A stretch of DNA of 45,490 nucleotides from an uncultured Erysipelotrichaceae bacterium (GCA_902780395.1 CACZFH010000010.1:1-45490); one strand, 5' to 3'; counted from the stretch's first letter, positions 33,190 to 42,013 are shown. Numbers and translations: made by a program. Notes: generated from the sequence alone by a model not told the origin.

Positions 33190-34980
33190 TTAGAAACCTC
33201 CACCTAATCCGAAGGAATCTAACTCTTCTTGCGTAACCGCTACATTAATTCTCATACGCCTACTTCCACAAACTAGCAAGGCTTCACCTTGAGAATAATG
33301 TTTAATACTTTCTTTTTCACTTTCATTTAAATCAATTAATAACGATAAATCTTCAACAGCTTGTTTTTTAAGACCCATAACTAAATAATAAGATGAGTTA
33401 TCAAAAATTGCTTTTCCTTCAGTAATAACTGCTTGTGAAGAAAAATCACTAGGCTGTTGAGTAATAATAATCGTTCCTGTATTATACTTACGAGCACGTC
33501 TTTGAACCTGTGCTAAGAACTCAGCACCCAATTTATTATTATCACCTAATAATACATGAGCTTCATCAACCATTAATACAGTATCTACATTAAAGTCTAA
33601 GCATAATCCCCATGCATACTTTAATACATTGAAGAATAACGCATTTTTAACAGTAGAATCACTATTCATTAATTCCTTAATATTGAAGACCATAAAGTCA
33701 CTACCTCTAGTGATAGTAGTATGACCATCAAAATAGAATTTTAATTCTTTAACAATAGGTCTTACCTTTAATTCCAAACGTTCCATAATATCACGTTCTT
33801 GAGTCATATCCGTCATAGACATTAACCTTCCACGAATCGTAGCATAAACATCTGAAAAAGTAGGATAATCCTGAGAAGTAAAACCAGTAAAATCTGTATC
33901 AAAATCAATACCAAATCTCTTATAAGTATCTTGTACAACTTCAGAGAACATAGTTAATACATCATCTGGAATAGAAGGATCATAATATCTCATAAAAGCT
34001 TTTAAGAATTGTAAAGTTCTAGTAAGTACAGTATAACCAAGTCCATTTTTAATTTCTTCTTCATCAGAATCAATAACAATTTCAAGGGGATTAATTAATC
34101 CAAATTGTCCACCTTTACCAATATCAACCGTATCTCCACCAAAAGCCATAGTTATTTCTCTAAATTCATCTTCAGGATCGATAATAACTATCTGACATCC
34201 ATTACGAATATGAGAACGTAATAACAATTTAGCAGCTGTAGATTTACCAGAACCAGAAGTACCAAGAATAATCATATTAGCATTGTTACGATTTGTCTCT
34301 TTTCTAATTTTATATAAAAATTGATTAAATAAGATAATTCCTCCAGAAAAATCAACTCCAAGTATAGTAGATAATCCAGGGTCCTTAATACTATCAAAAA
34401 TAAATGGATACATAGCTGATAGTGTAACAGATGGAATTGGAGTACCAATTCTTTCTTCTATATCTTGAGCAGGGAAAATTGGTAAAATTGACTTCAATAC
34501 TTTTTCCTGTTCAAAACGTAAAGAAATAGCTCTTAACTCCATTGCATCTAAATAATTTTTTACATTTAACTTCTTTAATTCAAGTTCTTCTTTGGTATCA
34601 GCCGTAATCATAATATGTAATTGAAAATCAAAGTTACGAGCTTGAGAACCAGCAATCATAGAAGTAAAATATTCCAAACTCTCAGCATCCTGACGAATTC
34701 TTTCTCGTACAGTTTGATCTCTCTCATTCTGATATCTTTCTCTTAATTCAGCAACCTGCTTATTTAACATTTTTTGCATCTCTTGAGCAGGTACTGGAAT
34801 ATGCTTAGCCACTACTTTAATACCACTCATATTAGTAAGAGATGATAAGTAACCAGGCATAATATATTTAGGAAAAGACACTACTGTTAAAATAGTAGCA
34901 TACTTGTCGCTAATAACAAAATCAGAAGGATGAAATTCTAGCCCCTTAGGAGCTATTTGACTTTTTAACCCTATACTCAT
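33190..34980 (-). CDS. VirB4 ATPase, C-terminal part
   Basis: 596 residues. It covers the middle and ATPase domains of VirB4/TraE: Walker A GTSGSGKS (240-247), Walker B TVLMVDEAHVLL and the late motif IIITQQPSDF. It drives assembly and transport at the inner face of the T4SS channel. The usual N-terminal domain is absent here and is encoded by the preceding gene, whose stop overlaps this ATG by 4 bases (ATGA). The two chains sum to 780 residues, the normal length of a one-piece Gram-positive VirB4. Confidence 0.9.
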   Translation of the reverse strand: MSIGLKSQIAPKGLEFHPSDFVISDKYATILTVVSFPKYIMPGYLSSLTNMSGIKVVAKHIPVPAQEMQKMLNKQVAELRERYQNERDQTVRERIRQDAESLEYFTSMIAGSQARNFDFQLHIMITADTKEELELKKLNVKNYLDAMELRAISLRFEQEKVLKSILPIFPAQDIEERIGTPIPSVTLSAMYPFIFDSIKDPGLSTILGVDFSGGIILFNQFLYKIRKETNRNNANMIILGTSGSGKSTAAKLLLRSHIRNGCQIVIIDPEDEFREITMAFGGDTVDIGKGGQFGLINPLEIVIDSDEEEIKNGLGYTVLTRTLQFLKAFMRYYDPSIPDDVLTMFSEVVQDTYKRFGIDFDTDFTGFTSQDYPTFSDVYATIRGRLMSMTDMTQERDIMERLELKVRPIVKELKFYFDGHTTITRGSDFMVFNIKELMNSDSTVKNALFFNVLKYAWGLCLDFNVDTVLMVDEAHVLLGDNNKLGAEFLAQVQRRARKYNTGTIIITQQPSDFSSQAVITEGKAIFDNSSYYLVMGLKKQAVEDLSLLIDLNESEKESIKHYSQGEALLVCGSRRMRINVAVTQEELDSFGLGGGF

Positions 34981-35531
34981 GCAGGCATCACCGTTCCAAA
35001 TTCAGTTTTACTTCCTCCATTTAGGAAATTTTCAAGAAGTAATTTTAAATCTTCATTACTAATCAAAGAAGCGTTTAATCCACAAGTTCCCAAACCACTA
35101 ATCATTTGACGAACTTGTTTCTGTAATAATTCCGTATCTTTTCCTTTAAATAGGAAGAAATACTCTGTATCAACAACATTATTACGAATAAAAGTTTCCC
35201 CCTTATCAATATCTTGCATAATTAATTTACGAATAGCAGGAGATGACGTTTCATTAAGCAATAATTGCATCTGAGACATATAAACTGATATATCAACTGG
35301 TCTATCCGCAACAACCAACCAAAATTCATAATCAATTGTATTATAAAAATTACGAAGCCCAATCAATACATTACTCTGAGTTCCAGGATCCAAAATAAAG
35401 ATATTTCTAGGAGTAATCTTAACTCCCGTAACTTTATAATTATCTCTCGTAATAATCATATTATTTTGTATGGCTCTTACAGGTAACCAATCTTCTGTAA
35501 AACCACTTTTACTTTTCTTTTTCTTCGCCAT
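34977..35531 (-). CDS. VirB4 N-terminal domain as a separate protein
   Basis: 184 residues. The opening (TEDWLPVRAIQNNMIITRDNYKVTGVKITPRNIFIL) and the following SNVLIGLRNFYNTIDYEFWLVVADRPVDISVYM match the N-terminal domain of TraE/VirB4 proteins of Firmicute conjugation systems. No ATPase motif. It overlaps the PrgI gene by 23 bases and the ATPase gene by 4, so all three are co-translated. Probably binds the ATPase part to restore a full VirB4. Confidence 0.8.
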   Translation of the reverse strand: MAKKKKSKSGFTEDWLPVRAIQNNMIITRDNYKVTGVKITPRNIFILDPGTQSNVLIGLRNFYNTIDYEFWLVVADRPVDISVYMSQMQLLLNETSSPAIRKLIMQDIDKGETFIRNNVVDTEYFFLFKGKDTELLQKQVRQMISGLGTCGLNASLISNEDLKLLLENFLNGGSKTEFGTVMPA

Positions 35532-35829
35532 TCTTATAACACCAACCTTTCCAACGATAAGTTTGTCGATTCGTTAAAAACTCATACAATTCAACTATAA
35601 CAGTAAGCATATTATGATAATAAGGTAATGGCATAACCAAAAAAGCTGAAATTAAACCAGGTGCCAATATTAAAATTGTAACAAAAGTACTATTAAGTGG
35701 CATAAAAGCTAACAATACCATTGTTATTAATATACCAGTAGTTACTAATGCTAAATCAAAAGGTCTAAACCATCCCAATAATAATTTTCCCCTTTTTGTA
35801 TTTGCAGGGATCAAATATTGATTATACAT
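35509..35829 (-). CDS. PrgI/VirB3-like membrane protein
   Basis: 106 residues. A PrgI-type pattern: YLIPANTKRGKLLLGWFRPFDL, two close membrane helices (about 27-68), LPYYHNMLTVIVELYEFLTNRQTYRWKGW at the end. In Gram-positive T4SS this small protein precedes VirB4 and fills the VirB3 role, as it does here. Confidence 0.88.
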   Translation of the reverse strand: MYNQYLIPANTKRGKLLLGWFRPFDLALVTTGILITMVLLAFMPLNSTFVTILILAPGLISAFLVMPLPYYHNMLTVIVELYEFLTNRQTYRWKGWCYKNGEEKEK

Positions 35830-35850
35830 CTATTATCACACTCCTCCAAT

Positions 35851-37977
35851 CTATTTTTTTTGCTGATTATTTGCATTTCTTATTGTCTGGCTCATACCGC
35901 CACGACCTCTACCAGCATTTGTATCAGAAACATAAGTATTAGCCGCACCAATAGTTGCTCCATAAGTATCTAGGTCAGTAACATCAAATGTCCTTATAAC
36001 TTCAGTAGTAGAACCTTGAACAGCTGATTGTACATTAGTAATCATAGAAGCAAGTTTTTCAGTTCCAGTTGACATTTGTCTATAACTTTTACCACCAGTT
36101 TTAGTTGCACCACCAGGCTGCATCCAAGCTTTAACTTGTGCTTTTCTTCCACCTTCAACACTTATTTGAGAAATTTCACTTTTTCTAAATATATGATCAC
36201 CATGACTATCTCTATAAACAAACTCATCATCATTAGAACTTTTCCAGGCATTATCCCATCGTTCTCCATCAAATTCAATATCTGTTCCATTCATTCTATA
36301 ATTAACCGCAGCACCATTTTTTATACCTTCTTCTTCGGTAGTAGCTTTTAACTTTGCAATTAATTCACTAGCCTTACTAGTATTTTCTAATACTCTATTT
36401 CCTGAAGAAGCCAAAGACTCACCAGAAACTAATCCATAAGCAGAATCAAGAAATTTACCAGGTAAAGTCTGATGACCCCTACGTGCTGCATTTCTAGCTG
36501 ACTGAGCATCTAAAACTTTTTTTAAATTTCCATCTTTTTCACTGAAAGCTTTTCCACCAGTATAAAGTCCTCCAACAGCCCCAGCAGCAGTTGATCCAGC
36601 AGTCCTAAAAGCCCTAAATACATTAGCAGGCAAACTATCTCCATATAATTGTTGTCCCTCTTTGCTAGCTGCTCTAAAGTTAGTAACTGCACCACCTATT
36701 GCACCAGCTGCCACAGCTCCAACACCTAGAGCTTCTCCAATACCACTAAATAATCCAAATTTAGTATCACTTTTTATACCTAATACACTTTTAATAAAAG
36801 CTGGAGCTTGTTTAGCAAAAACAAATAAACCAACCCATAGTATTATCCAAGAAATAATACCTATAGTACCTATACCATGCTGTATTACAACACCCTTTTC
36901 TATCATATCTTGGATTAAGAAAATAACAAAATAGACTACTGCTAAACGGATAAATAAATCAATATAAGTAGAAGTTAATGTTTTAACCCAAGAATTAAAT
37001 GCTCCATCTTTTCCACCTTTTGGATCCATATAACTAATTATAGGAATTGGAGCAAGCAATCTCAAAACAGCCAACTTAACACCACGAACAGCAACATCAA
37101 TTGTAAAACTCAATAAAATAGCCGCAAAACCAAATCCAACAATCATTGATATTAATCCAGTATAAGCAAATACATAAAAACTATCTCCAGGATTCAATGT
37201 ATTCCGTGGATTTATTTTAGGATCAGCTTTACATGTTAGCTTAACCATATCAATAATATCACCAGGATCAACGTCTTGCTTAATATAAGTTTGTAAAGCA
37301 AGATCATCAATAGTAGGACACACACGAACATCATTAAAAATAGCCGGATCATCTTTATCATAATTATGAGTAGTAGGCCATTGGTCTTCTGGTAATAAAT
37401 TAATACGATAAAAACCCTTTAAAATAGTAGAACTAAAAGAACGTGCTGCCTTTGCCAACTTTTCCTCTTCAGTTTTTGCAACTGTATCATCATCAGAAAA
37501 AAAGCTATTATGAGTACTTCCACCTAATACTAATCGACCTATTGTATTATTTTCCAACAAACGATGTTGTAAATCAAACAAAGTTCCAAATAAAATACCA
37601 TTATTACTAATTTGTTTTTCTAATTGATTAGAACCACCAGTTCTAAAAGGTACCAATAGTGTTAACAATATAAGAGAAACAGCTATACGATATATTAAAT
37701 TAGCACCACCTGATTTAGCATCCATAAAAGAATCAGGATTAACTATTCCTTTTAAAATAGTCATAGCTAATTGAAACATCATATAAACACCAATAATAAG
37801 TTGAACTCTTCCAAAGAAATCCATAATTGTTTGATTACCAAAAAGATCAGCTGAAGCTACATTAAAAAATAATTGATAAATAATAGTTAATAACCAATAA
37901 GCTGGTCTATCAAAAAAAGAAAAAACACTACGAATAAGATCGCTTGTTTGATCAGCAGGACTAATTTGACTATTCAT
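35851..37977 (-). CDS. VirB6/TrbL-like polytopic channel protein
   Basis: 708 residues. About six membrane helices within residues 25-425 (including TLTSTYIDLFIRLAVVYFVIF), separated by an exported loop of some 130 residues (about 115-245) with two or three cysteines. The C-terminal 280 residues are soluble, beginning with a Gly/Ala-rich AVAAGAIGGAVTNF stretch. Such VirB6/TrbL proteins form the membrane core of the T4SS. AGAGGTGAA precedes the ATG. It lies between the VirB2-like pilin and PrgI. Confidence 0.82.
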   Translation of the reverse strand: MNSQISPADQTSDLIRSVFSFFDRPAYWLLTIIYQLFFNVASADLFGNQTIMDFFGRVQLIIGVYMMFQLAMTILKGIVNPDSFMDAKSGGANLIYRIAVSLILLTLLVPFRTGGSNQLEKQISNNGILFGTLFDLQHRLLENNTIGRLVLGGSTHNSFFSDDDTVAKTEEEKLAKAARSFSSTILKGFYRINLLPEDQWPTTHNYDKDDPAIFNDVRVCPTIDDLALQTYIKQDVDPGDIIDMVKLTCKADPKINPRNTLNPGDSFYVFAYTGLISMIVGFGFAAILLSFTIDVAVRGVKLAVLRLLAPIPIISYMDPKGGKDGAFNSWVKTLTSTYIDLFIRLAVVYFVIFLIQDMIEKGVVIQHGIGTIGIISWIILWVGLFVFAKQAPAFIKSVLGIKSDTKFGLFSGIGEALGVGAVAAGAIGGAVTNFRAASKEGQQLYGDSLPANVFRAFRTAGSTAAGAVGGLYTGGKAFSEKDGNLKKVLDAQSARNAARRGHQTLPGKFLDSAYGLVSGESLASSGNRVLENTSKASELIAKLKATTEEEGIKNGAAVNYRMNGTDIEFDGERWDNAWKSSNDDEFVYRDSHGDHIFRKSEISQISVEGGRKAQVKAWMQPGGATKTGGKSYRQMSTGTEKLASMITNVQSAVQGSTTEVIRTFDVTDLDTYGATIGAANTYVSDTNAGRGRGGMSQTIRNANNQQKK

Positions 37978-38000
37978 TTAATTCACCTCTTTATAAATCA

Positions 38001-38438
38001 TTATTTAATACCACCAGTAGAAGTTCCTGTTAAACCGAAAATATTTAAAGCAAGTTCTACAAGCATTGGAATAAAGAATAAAGATGCAGCTAAAATAAGA
38101 CGAATAATTAACTTCTTTTGAGCTTTAGCCATTGCTTCATCATCATTCTTAATAATAACTTGGGCAAAATCAATACTACTTAAAACAATAACAACAACCG
38201 GACCAACTATTTTAATAACATTGAATACTTGCTGCAATAACCAAGCAACAGATTTTTCATCATCAACATCCCCTAGCAGAGGCTCATTTGCAAGAACCTG
38301 CACCAAATTATATTGATCAGATTTTAACTTTTCATAAGTATTTACTTGATCAGGCACCGTAACAGCATTAACTGATATAGGAGTAAACACCATAAATGTA
38401 AATAACACGATTAAAAAAGCCAAAGAAAACTTCTTCAT
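38001..38438 (-). CDS. VirB2-like pilin with signal peptide
   Basis: 145 residues. Signal peptide ending SVNA (about residue 25), an exported segment of some 40 residues, two membrane helices (about 72-93 and 110-135) with a charged loop KNDDEAMAKAQKKLIIR between, as in TrbC/VirB2 pilins and their Gram-positive equivalents. Paralogous to the next gene upstream. It has its own extended -10 promoter and GGAGTTGA ribosome site. Confidence 0.75.
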   Translation of the reverse strand: MKKFSLAFLIVLFTFMVFTPISVNAVTVPDQVNTYEKLKSDQYNLVQVLANEPLLGDVDDEKSVAWLLQQVFNVIKIVGPVVVIVLSSIDFAQVIIKNDDEAMAKAQKKLIIRLILAASLFFIPMLVELALNIFGLTGTSTGGIK

Positions 38439-38456
38439 ATAATCAACTCCGCATAT

Positions 38457-38485
38457 ATTATATCATATTTAGTATAACAGAACAA
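38457..38485 (-). promoter_or_regulatory. promoter of the 145-residue VirB2-like gene
   Basis: Minus strand TTGTTC (38480-38485), 17-base spacer, TGATATAAT extended -10 (TATAAT at 38457-38462). The -35 overlaps the T-run of the upstream terminator. Confidence 0.72.
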
Positions 38486-38511
38486 AAAAAAAATAGCAAT
38501 TAAAATGCCAT
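38484..38511 (-). terminator. terminator between the two VirB2-like genes
   Basis: Minus strand ATGGCA / TGCTAT (38506-38511 with 38493-38498, one G-U pair), then ten T. It would let the 112-residue pilin mRNA end separately. Confidence 0.68.
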
Positions 38512-38517
38512 CTTTTT

Positions 38518-38856
38518 CTAACCATTTTTAGCAGCTTTCCAGCAATCTGACCATCCACCAGTACCTTCTTCAGCACCAGAGGCAACTACATTCATAACAA
38601 CTCCAACTAGCATTGGAACGAAGAATACTAATGCAGCATAAATAAATCTCTTTATTAATCTATTTTGAGCAGACTTAATCTCCTTTTCATCACTTGCTAT
38701 AACGGCTTTTCCTAAATCAATAGTTCCAAAAACAATCAAAACAATAGGAATTACAATCATAGTAATCCAAATAACATTATAAATAACTTTTACTAGTGGT
38801 AACAAACCACCACAAACCTCAACACCGATTAAAAATAAATCTGACATATTAAACAA
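38518..38856 (-). CDS. VirB2-like pilin without signal peptide
   Basis: 112 residues with two membrane helices (about 22-46 and 66-95) and the loop IASDEKEIKSAQNRLIKRF, the same plan as the neighbouring 145-residue protein, but with no cleavable signal peptide and a short Gly/Trp/Cys tail. The VirB2-type fold is inferred from length, topology and position. Strong promoter upstream, terminator downstream, so it may be the abundant subunit. Confidence 0.72.
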   Translation of the reverse strand: MFNMSDLFLIGVEVCGGLLPLVKVIYNVIWITMIVIPIVLIVFGTIDLGKAVIASDEKEIKSAQNRLIKRFIYAALVFFVPMLVGVVMNVVASGAEEGTGGWSDCWKAAKNG

Positions 38857-38870
38857 CTCCTTCTTTAAAT

Positions 38871-38900
38871 ATTATAATATTATTTATAATTTTTTGTCAA
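38871..38900 (-). promoter_or_regulatory. promoter of the 112-residue VirB2-like gene
   Basis: Minus strand consensus TTGACA (38895-38900), 18-base spacer, TATAAT (38871-38876), beginning right after the tadZ stop codon. Confidence 0.75.
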
Positions 38901-38904
38901 TAAA

Positions 38905-39969
38905 TTAACGTCTAAATAAACCAAATATCTTACTTGATCCTCCACTATTACTTGGTTTATCACTTGATAATCCAAGTTTTATAATAAACTCATGAATAAT
39001 TCCATTTCGCTTTCTTTCATCCAATGGAGGAATATTATAAAATACTTTAATACCAGCTTCACTCTCAAAATCAAATATATCATTATTTAATAACAAACTC
39101 TGATTTAAAACTACTTTACAATTCAATAGTTTAGAGAAAGCATCTTTATGTGCTCGAATCAAACCATTTAAACGGATTGTACTAGGTTCTATTAAATAAA
39201 CTATATCATGACAGAAATTATCATCTTGGCATTTATTTAAATCAACCAATATAATAGAAGCCTTTGAATACTTTGATATAGTACTAGGTACTTCACTTTC
39301 CCTAATAGAAATCATAGTCTTTTCGTTAAATAATTGGAAATCGTTATTTTCAATTTCAATAGCAATTACATTTTCATGACCATATCTTAAAGATAACTCT
39401 TTTTTCATCATGTAAATTAATGTTGTAGCTCCAGCATGTTCCGTAACATTTCTAAAACCAATGATTTTAGTAGGAATATTAGGATCTTTAGCAACTGGTT
39501 GATAATTATCATTACTATTACTTATAGCACCATTATCACCATCACTATTATTAGAAGAATCACTAGGATCATGAGAATAATCTTTATTAACCATAGTCCT
39601 TATATGAGCAACATCTTCTAATGTATTAGATTTTTTTAATAAATATTTAATCCCATTTACTTTACTAGTAAAATTATAAATACCTAAAGATATCAAATGA
39701 GATAAAAAATTTGGAGTACATAAAGAACTCTTATCAGGTAACAAAAAAATAATTTTTTGTACATCAAGCCCTTGAGCTAAAACTTCATAAGTATGAATAT
39801 CTTTATATTGATTAATAGCAGTAACATCTAAAATCATCTTACTAAAAAAGAAATCCTTAAACATACTTACTAATTCATTTACATCATATGTACCTGATAT
39901 ACTTTTAATAATATCAATATCAAGATTTGTTAATAAATCCTGCTGTTCATTTCCAACAATAACATTCAT
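38905..39969 (-). CDS. TadZ/CpaE-like pilus-positioning protein
   Basis: 354 residues. N-terminal receiver-like domain (1-120), an Asn/Ser/Asp-rich linker (130-160), then a MinD/ParA-like domain (165-335). The P-loop is degenerate: GFRNVTEHAGATT (171-183) lacks both lysines of the deviant Walker A, as in many TadZ proteins that bind nucleotide poorly. TadZ marks the pole or site where a Tad pilus is built. Last Tad gene before the T4SS genes begin. Confidence 0.75.
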   Translation of the reverse strand: MNVIVGNEQQDLLTNLDIDIIKSISGTYDVNELVSMFKDFFFSKMILDVTAINQYKDIHTYEVLAQGLDVQKIIFLLPDKSSLCTPNFLSHLISLGIYNFTSKVNGIKYLLKKSNTLEDVAHIRTMVNKDYSHDPSDSSNNSDGDNGAISNSNDNYQPVAKDPNIPTKIIGFRNVTEHAGATTLIYMMKKELSLRYGHENVIAIEIENNDFQLFNEKTMISIRESEVPSTISKYSKASIILVDLNKCQDDNFCHDIVYLIEPSTIRLNGLIRAHKDAFSKLLNCKVVLNQSLLLNNDIFDFESEAGIKVFYNIPPLDERKRNGIIHEFIIKLGLSSDKPSNSGGSSKIFGLFRR

Positions 39970-39991
39970 ATATAATCAACACCTTTTTTCT

Positions 39992-40480
39992 TTAATCAGC
40001 TACCTCAAAAGATCTTGTATCACCACTAATATAGAAAAATTTAAAATCTATAATATTATTTACAACAGGTATTTGAAGATTAATTTTAGTAACAATTGTA
40101 AAATAATGCTTAGTCTTTACATCAGATAAAGCAACACCTGATTTACCAGATTTTTTAATATAAGAAATACTACTATTACTCTTATCAGAATCAACAATTT
40201 GTTCTCTAACACAATATAATCCTTTAATTTTCTCAAAATTATTTGGACAAGTTAAACTATTATCAATTGTATAACCTATTGTTTTAGCATAATCAGTAAT
40301 TGCTTTCTGACACTCACTACTAGAGCAATCTCCTTTGTAATCTTCATATACAGAAATTATTTTATTTTTCATACGAAAAGCTTTGGTATAATTGACATTA
40401 AATGCCATATAAGCCAAAGCAAAAACAATAAATACAACAATAATCATTAAAGCAACAGTTCCACCTAAAGCGTCTCTCAT
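39992..40480 (-). CDS. TadE/TadF-like pseudopilin A
   Basis: 162 residues. Short leader MRDALG then a membrane helix (about 7-29), then an exported domain with four cysteines (C52, C57, C78, C90) and ending KINLQIPVVNNIIDFKFFYISGDTR. Paralogous to the next gene, sharing leader, the NYTKAFRMKN motif, the cysteine plan and the IPxxNxI...GDTR ending. The G-G after the leader suggests processing by a prepilin peptidase. Probably a minor pilin. Confidence 0.75.
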   Translation of the reverse strand: MRDALGGTVALMIIVVFIVFALAYMAFNVNYTKAFRMKNKIISVYEDYKGDCSSSECQKAITDYAKTIGYTIDNSLTCPNNFEKIKGLYCVREQIVDSDKSNSSISYIKKSGKSGVALSDVKTKHYFTIVTKINLQIPVVNNIIDFKFFYISGDTRSFEVAD

Positions 40481-40488
40481 TATATCAC

Positions 40489-40926
40489 CTAACCTCTATC
40501 AATCACTCTTGTATCTCCATGGACTTGAAAGAAATCCATACTAAGTATTTTATTAATAATAGGAATATTAATATCAACTTGAGTAACAACCGTATACACA
40601 TAGTGATTTCCAGAAGTAGAATCAGCTTTCTTATAACAGAAATAATTATCACTCTTAGTATAACCTGTTGAACAATTTAAATTATTATTTGGAAAGTAGC
40701 CGATGCTTCTAGCGCCATCTTGAATTCTTGTTCTACAATCAGATTGTCCACTTGTTTTATCACTAAAACAACCAAAACCTTCATATCTTTCAATAGCAGA
40801 TATGACAACATTCTTCATGCGGAAAGCTTTTGAATAATTTACAGCTAACCCTAGTATTCCTTCTACTAAAACAAGAAATACTACTATCAAAACAAGATTT
40901 AAAATACCACCAAAAGCATCTTTCAT
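40489..40926 (-). CDS. TadE/TadF-like pseudopilin B
   Basis: 145 residues, paralogue of pseudopilin A: leader MKDAFG, membrane helix (about 7-29), NYSKAFRMKN, four cysteines (C53, C64, C85, C97) and the ending VDINIPIINKILSMDFFQVHGDTR. AAGGAGATAG ribosome site. It lies 8 bases before pseudopilin A. Confidence 0.78.
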   Translation of the reverse strand: MKDAFGGILNLVLIVVFLVLVEGILGLAVNYSKAFRMKNVVISAIERYEGFGCFSDKTSGQSDCRTRIQDGARSIGYFPNNNLNCSTGYTKSDNYFCYKKADSTSGNHYVYTVVTQVDINIPIINKILSMDFFQVHGDTRVIDRG

Positions 40927-40957
40927 ACTATCTCCTTATTTTATTCATATTATGATA

Positions 40958-41128
40958 TTAATCACCAACTTTACTTTGGTCATTTTCACTATAAGTATTA
41001 ATATCTCTCCATTGTCCACTAATAGAGTTTTTAATACTTGGCCACATGAACCAAAAGAAACCAATTACAGCAGCAATAGCAATTAAAGTAATAACTGTTA
41101 AGTTTAATTCACCTGTAGCAGCTTTCAT
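40958..41128 (-). CDS. Flp-like major pilin, 56 residues
   Basis: A short frame read directly from the sequence: it starts MKAATGELNLTVITLIAIAA, has one hydrophobic helix (about 9-29) and ends with a 25-residue polar part, NTYSENDQSKVGD. Size, single helix and place after TadC fit a Flp/Tad major pilin. The leader MKAATG resembles MRDALG and MKDAFG of the two pseudopilins, pointing to a shared processing enzyme. AAGGATGGG lies upstream, somewhat far from the ATG. It has its own near-consensus promoter. Confidence 0.75.
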   Translation of the reverse strand: MKAATGELNLTVITLIAIAAVIGFFWFMWPSIKNSISGQWRDINTYSENDQSKVGD

Positions 41129-41163
41129 TTATATATCCCATCCTTTCTATAGTATACAATTCA

Positions 41164-41192
41164 ATTATAGCAAAACCTATTTTAATTAACAA
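41164..41192 (-). promoter_or_regulatory. Flp-like pilin promoter
   Basis: Minus strand TTGTTA (41187-41192), 17-base spacer, TATAAT (41164-41169), about 36 bases before the pilin start. Confidence 0.75.
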
Positions 41193-41209
41193 TAGATTTT
41201 ACACAAAAA

Positions 41210-42013
41210 TTAAAACATCATCATCATAGATACCAAAATAACTAACATAACACCAATACCAGTAACAACAAGCATTACCATAGTTTGGCTTTCCATATGA
41301 TTTAATCTTTCTTTATATTTTGTTTCTCGAGCTTTATTTTGTAAACTAGACACTGTTCTAGAAAACATCATAAGTCTTTCCTGTTTTCTCTCTTGCGAAC
41401 CAATTCCTAAACGATATAACAATCTCATCATTCTAACAGAATCTCTAACAGGATATGTATTAGCAAATTCCATATATGGATCAACTGTAGAATCACCAGA
41501 ATTAATTCTATCAATCATTCTTCTTAAACCAGGTTTAAATATATCAGGTGCATCTCCAATTGACTTACCAATAGCAACAGGAACCGTATAGTGTTGAATC
41601 AAAATCTCTAAACTTTTCAAATAATAAGGTAACATTATATCTATTTCATGCAAATGTTGTTTATAAAAACCTTTTAATTGAGTATAAGGAACTTTAAACA
41701 CTACAACAGCAACAACTATAGATAAAACTAAATTTAAAAAGAATTGGGAATTAATAATCTCAACAGAAGCATTTCCTGAAATAGAAAATACTAATACTAT
41801 TAAAAATGCAATAAATGCATAAGTAACACGTTTAGAATACAATTGATCAACATCTACATCTTCTCCATAACGAGCATATACTAAGAATTGATAATCGTCT
41901 TCTTTAAACGCCTCTAAATATTTTTGATTATCAGCAAAAAATTTATCTTTATCAATTGTATTATTATATATTAATATAAAGACAATAATTGCTCCTACTA
42001 CTAATATCTCCAT
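41210..42013 (-). CDS. tadC: TadC-like pilus platform protein
   Basis: 267 residues. Membrane helices near 5-20, 67-83, 86-104 and 245-267, with a cytoplasmic T2SSF-type helical domain (HEIDIMLPYYLKSLEILIQ, PFRDSV-like turn, LGIGSQERKQERLMMF). Partner of TadB in the inner-membrane platform. Its start shares one base with the stop of tadB. Confidence 0.82.
   Translation of the reverse strand: MEILVVGAIIVFILIYNNTIDKDKFFADNQKYLEAFKEDDYQFLVYARYGEDVDVDQLYSKRVTYAFIAFLIVLVFSISGNASVEIINSQFFLNLVLSIVVAVVVFKVPYTQLKGFYKQHLHEIDIMLPYYLKSLEILIQHYTVPVAIGKSIGDAPDIFKPGLRRMIDRINSGDSTVDPYMEFANTYPVRDSVRMMRLLYRLGIGSQERKQERLMMFSRTVSSLQNKARETKYKERLNHMESQTMVMLVVTGIGVMLVILVSMMMMF

Noticed and set aside
34977-34980. 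Frameshift or pseudogene reading of the two VirB4 genes
   Set aside because: ATGA overlap, intact reading frames and a sensible domain boundary fit two working genes better.
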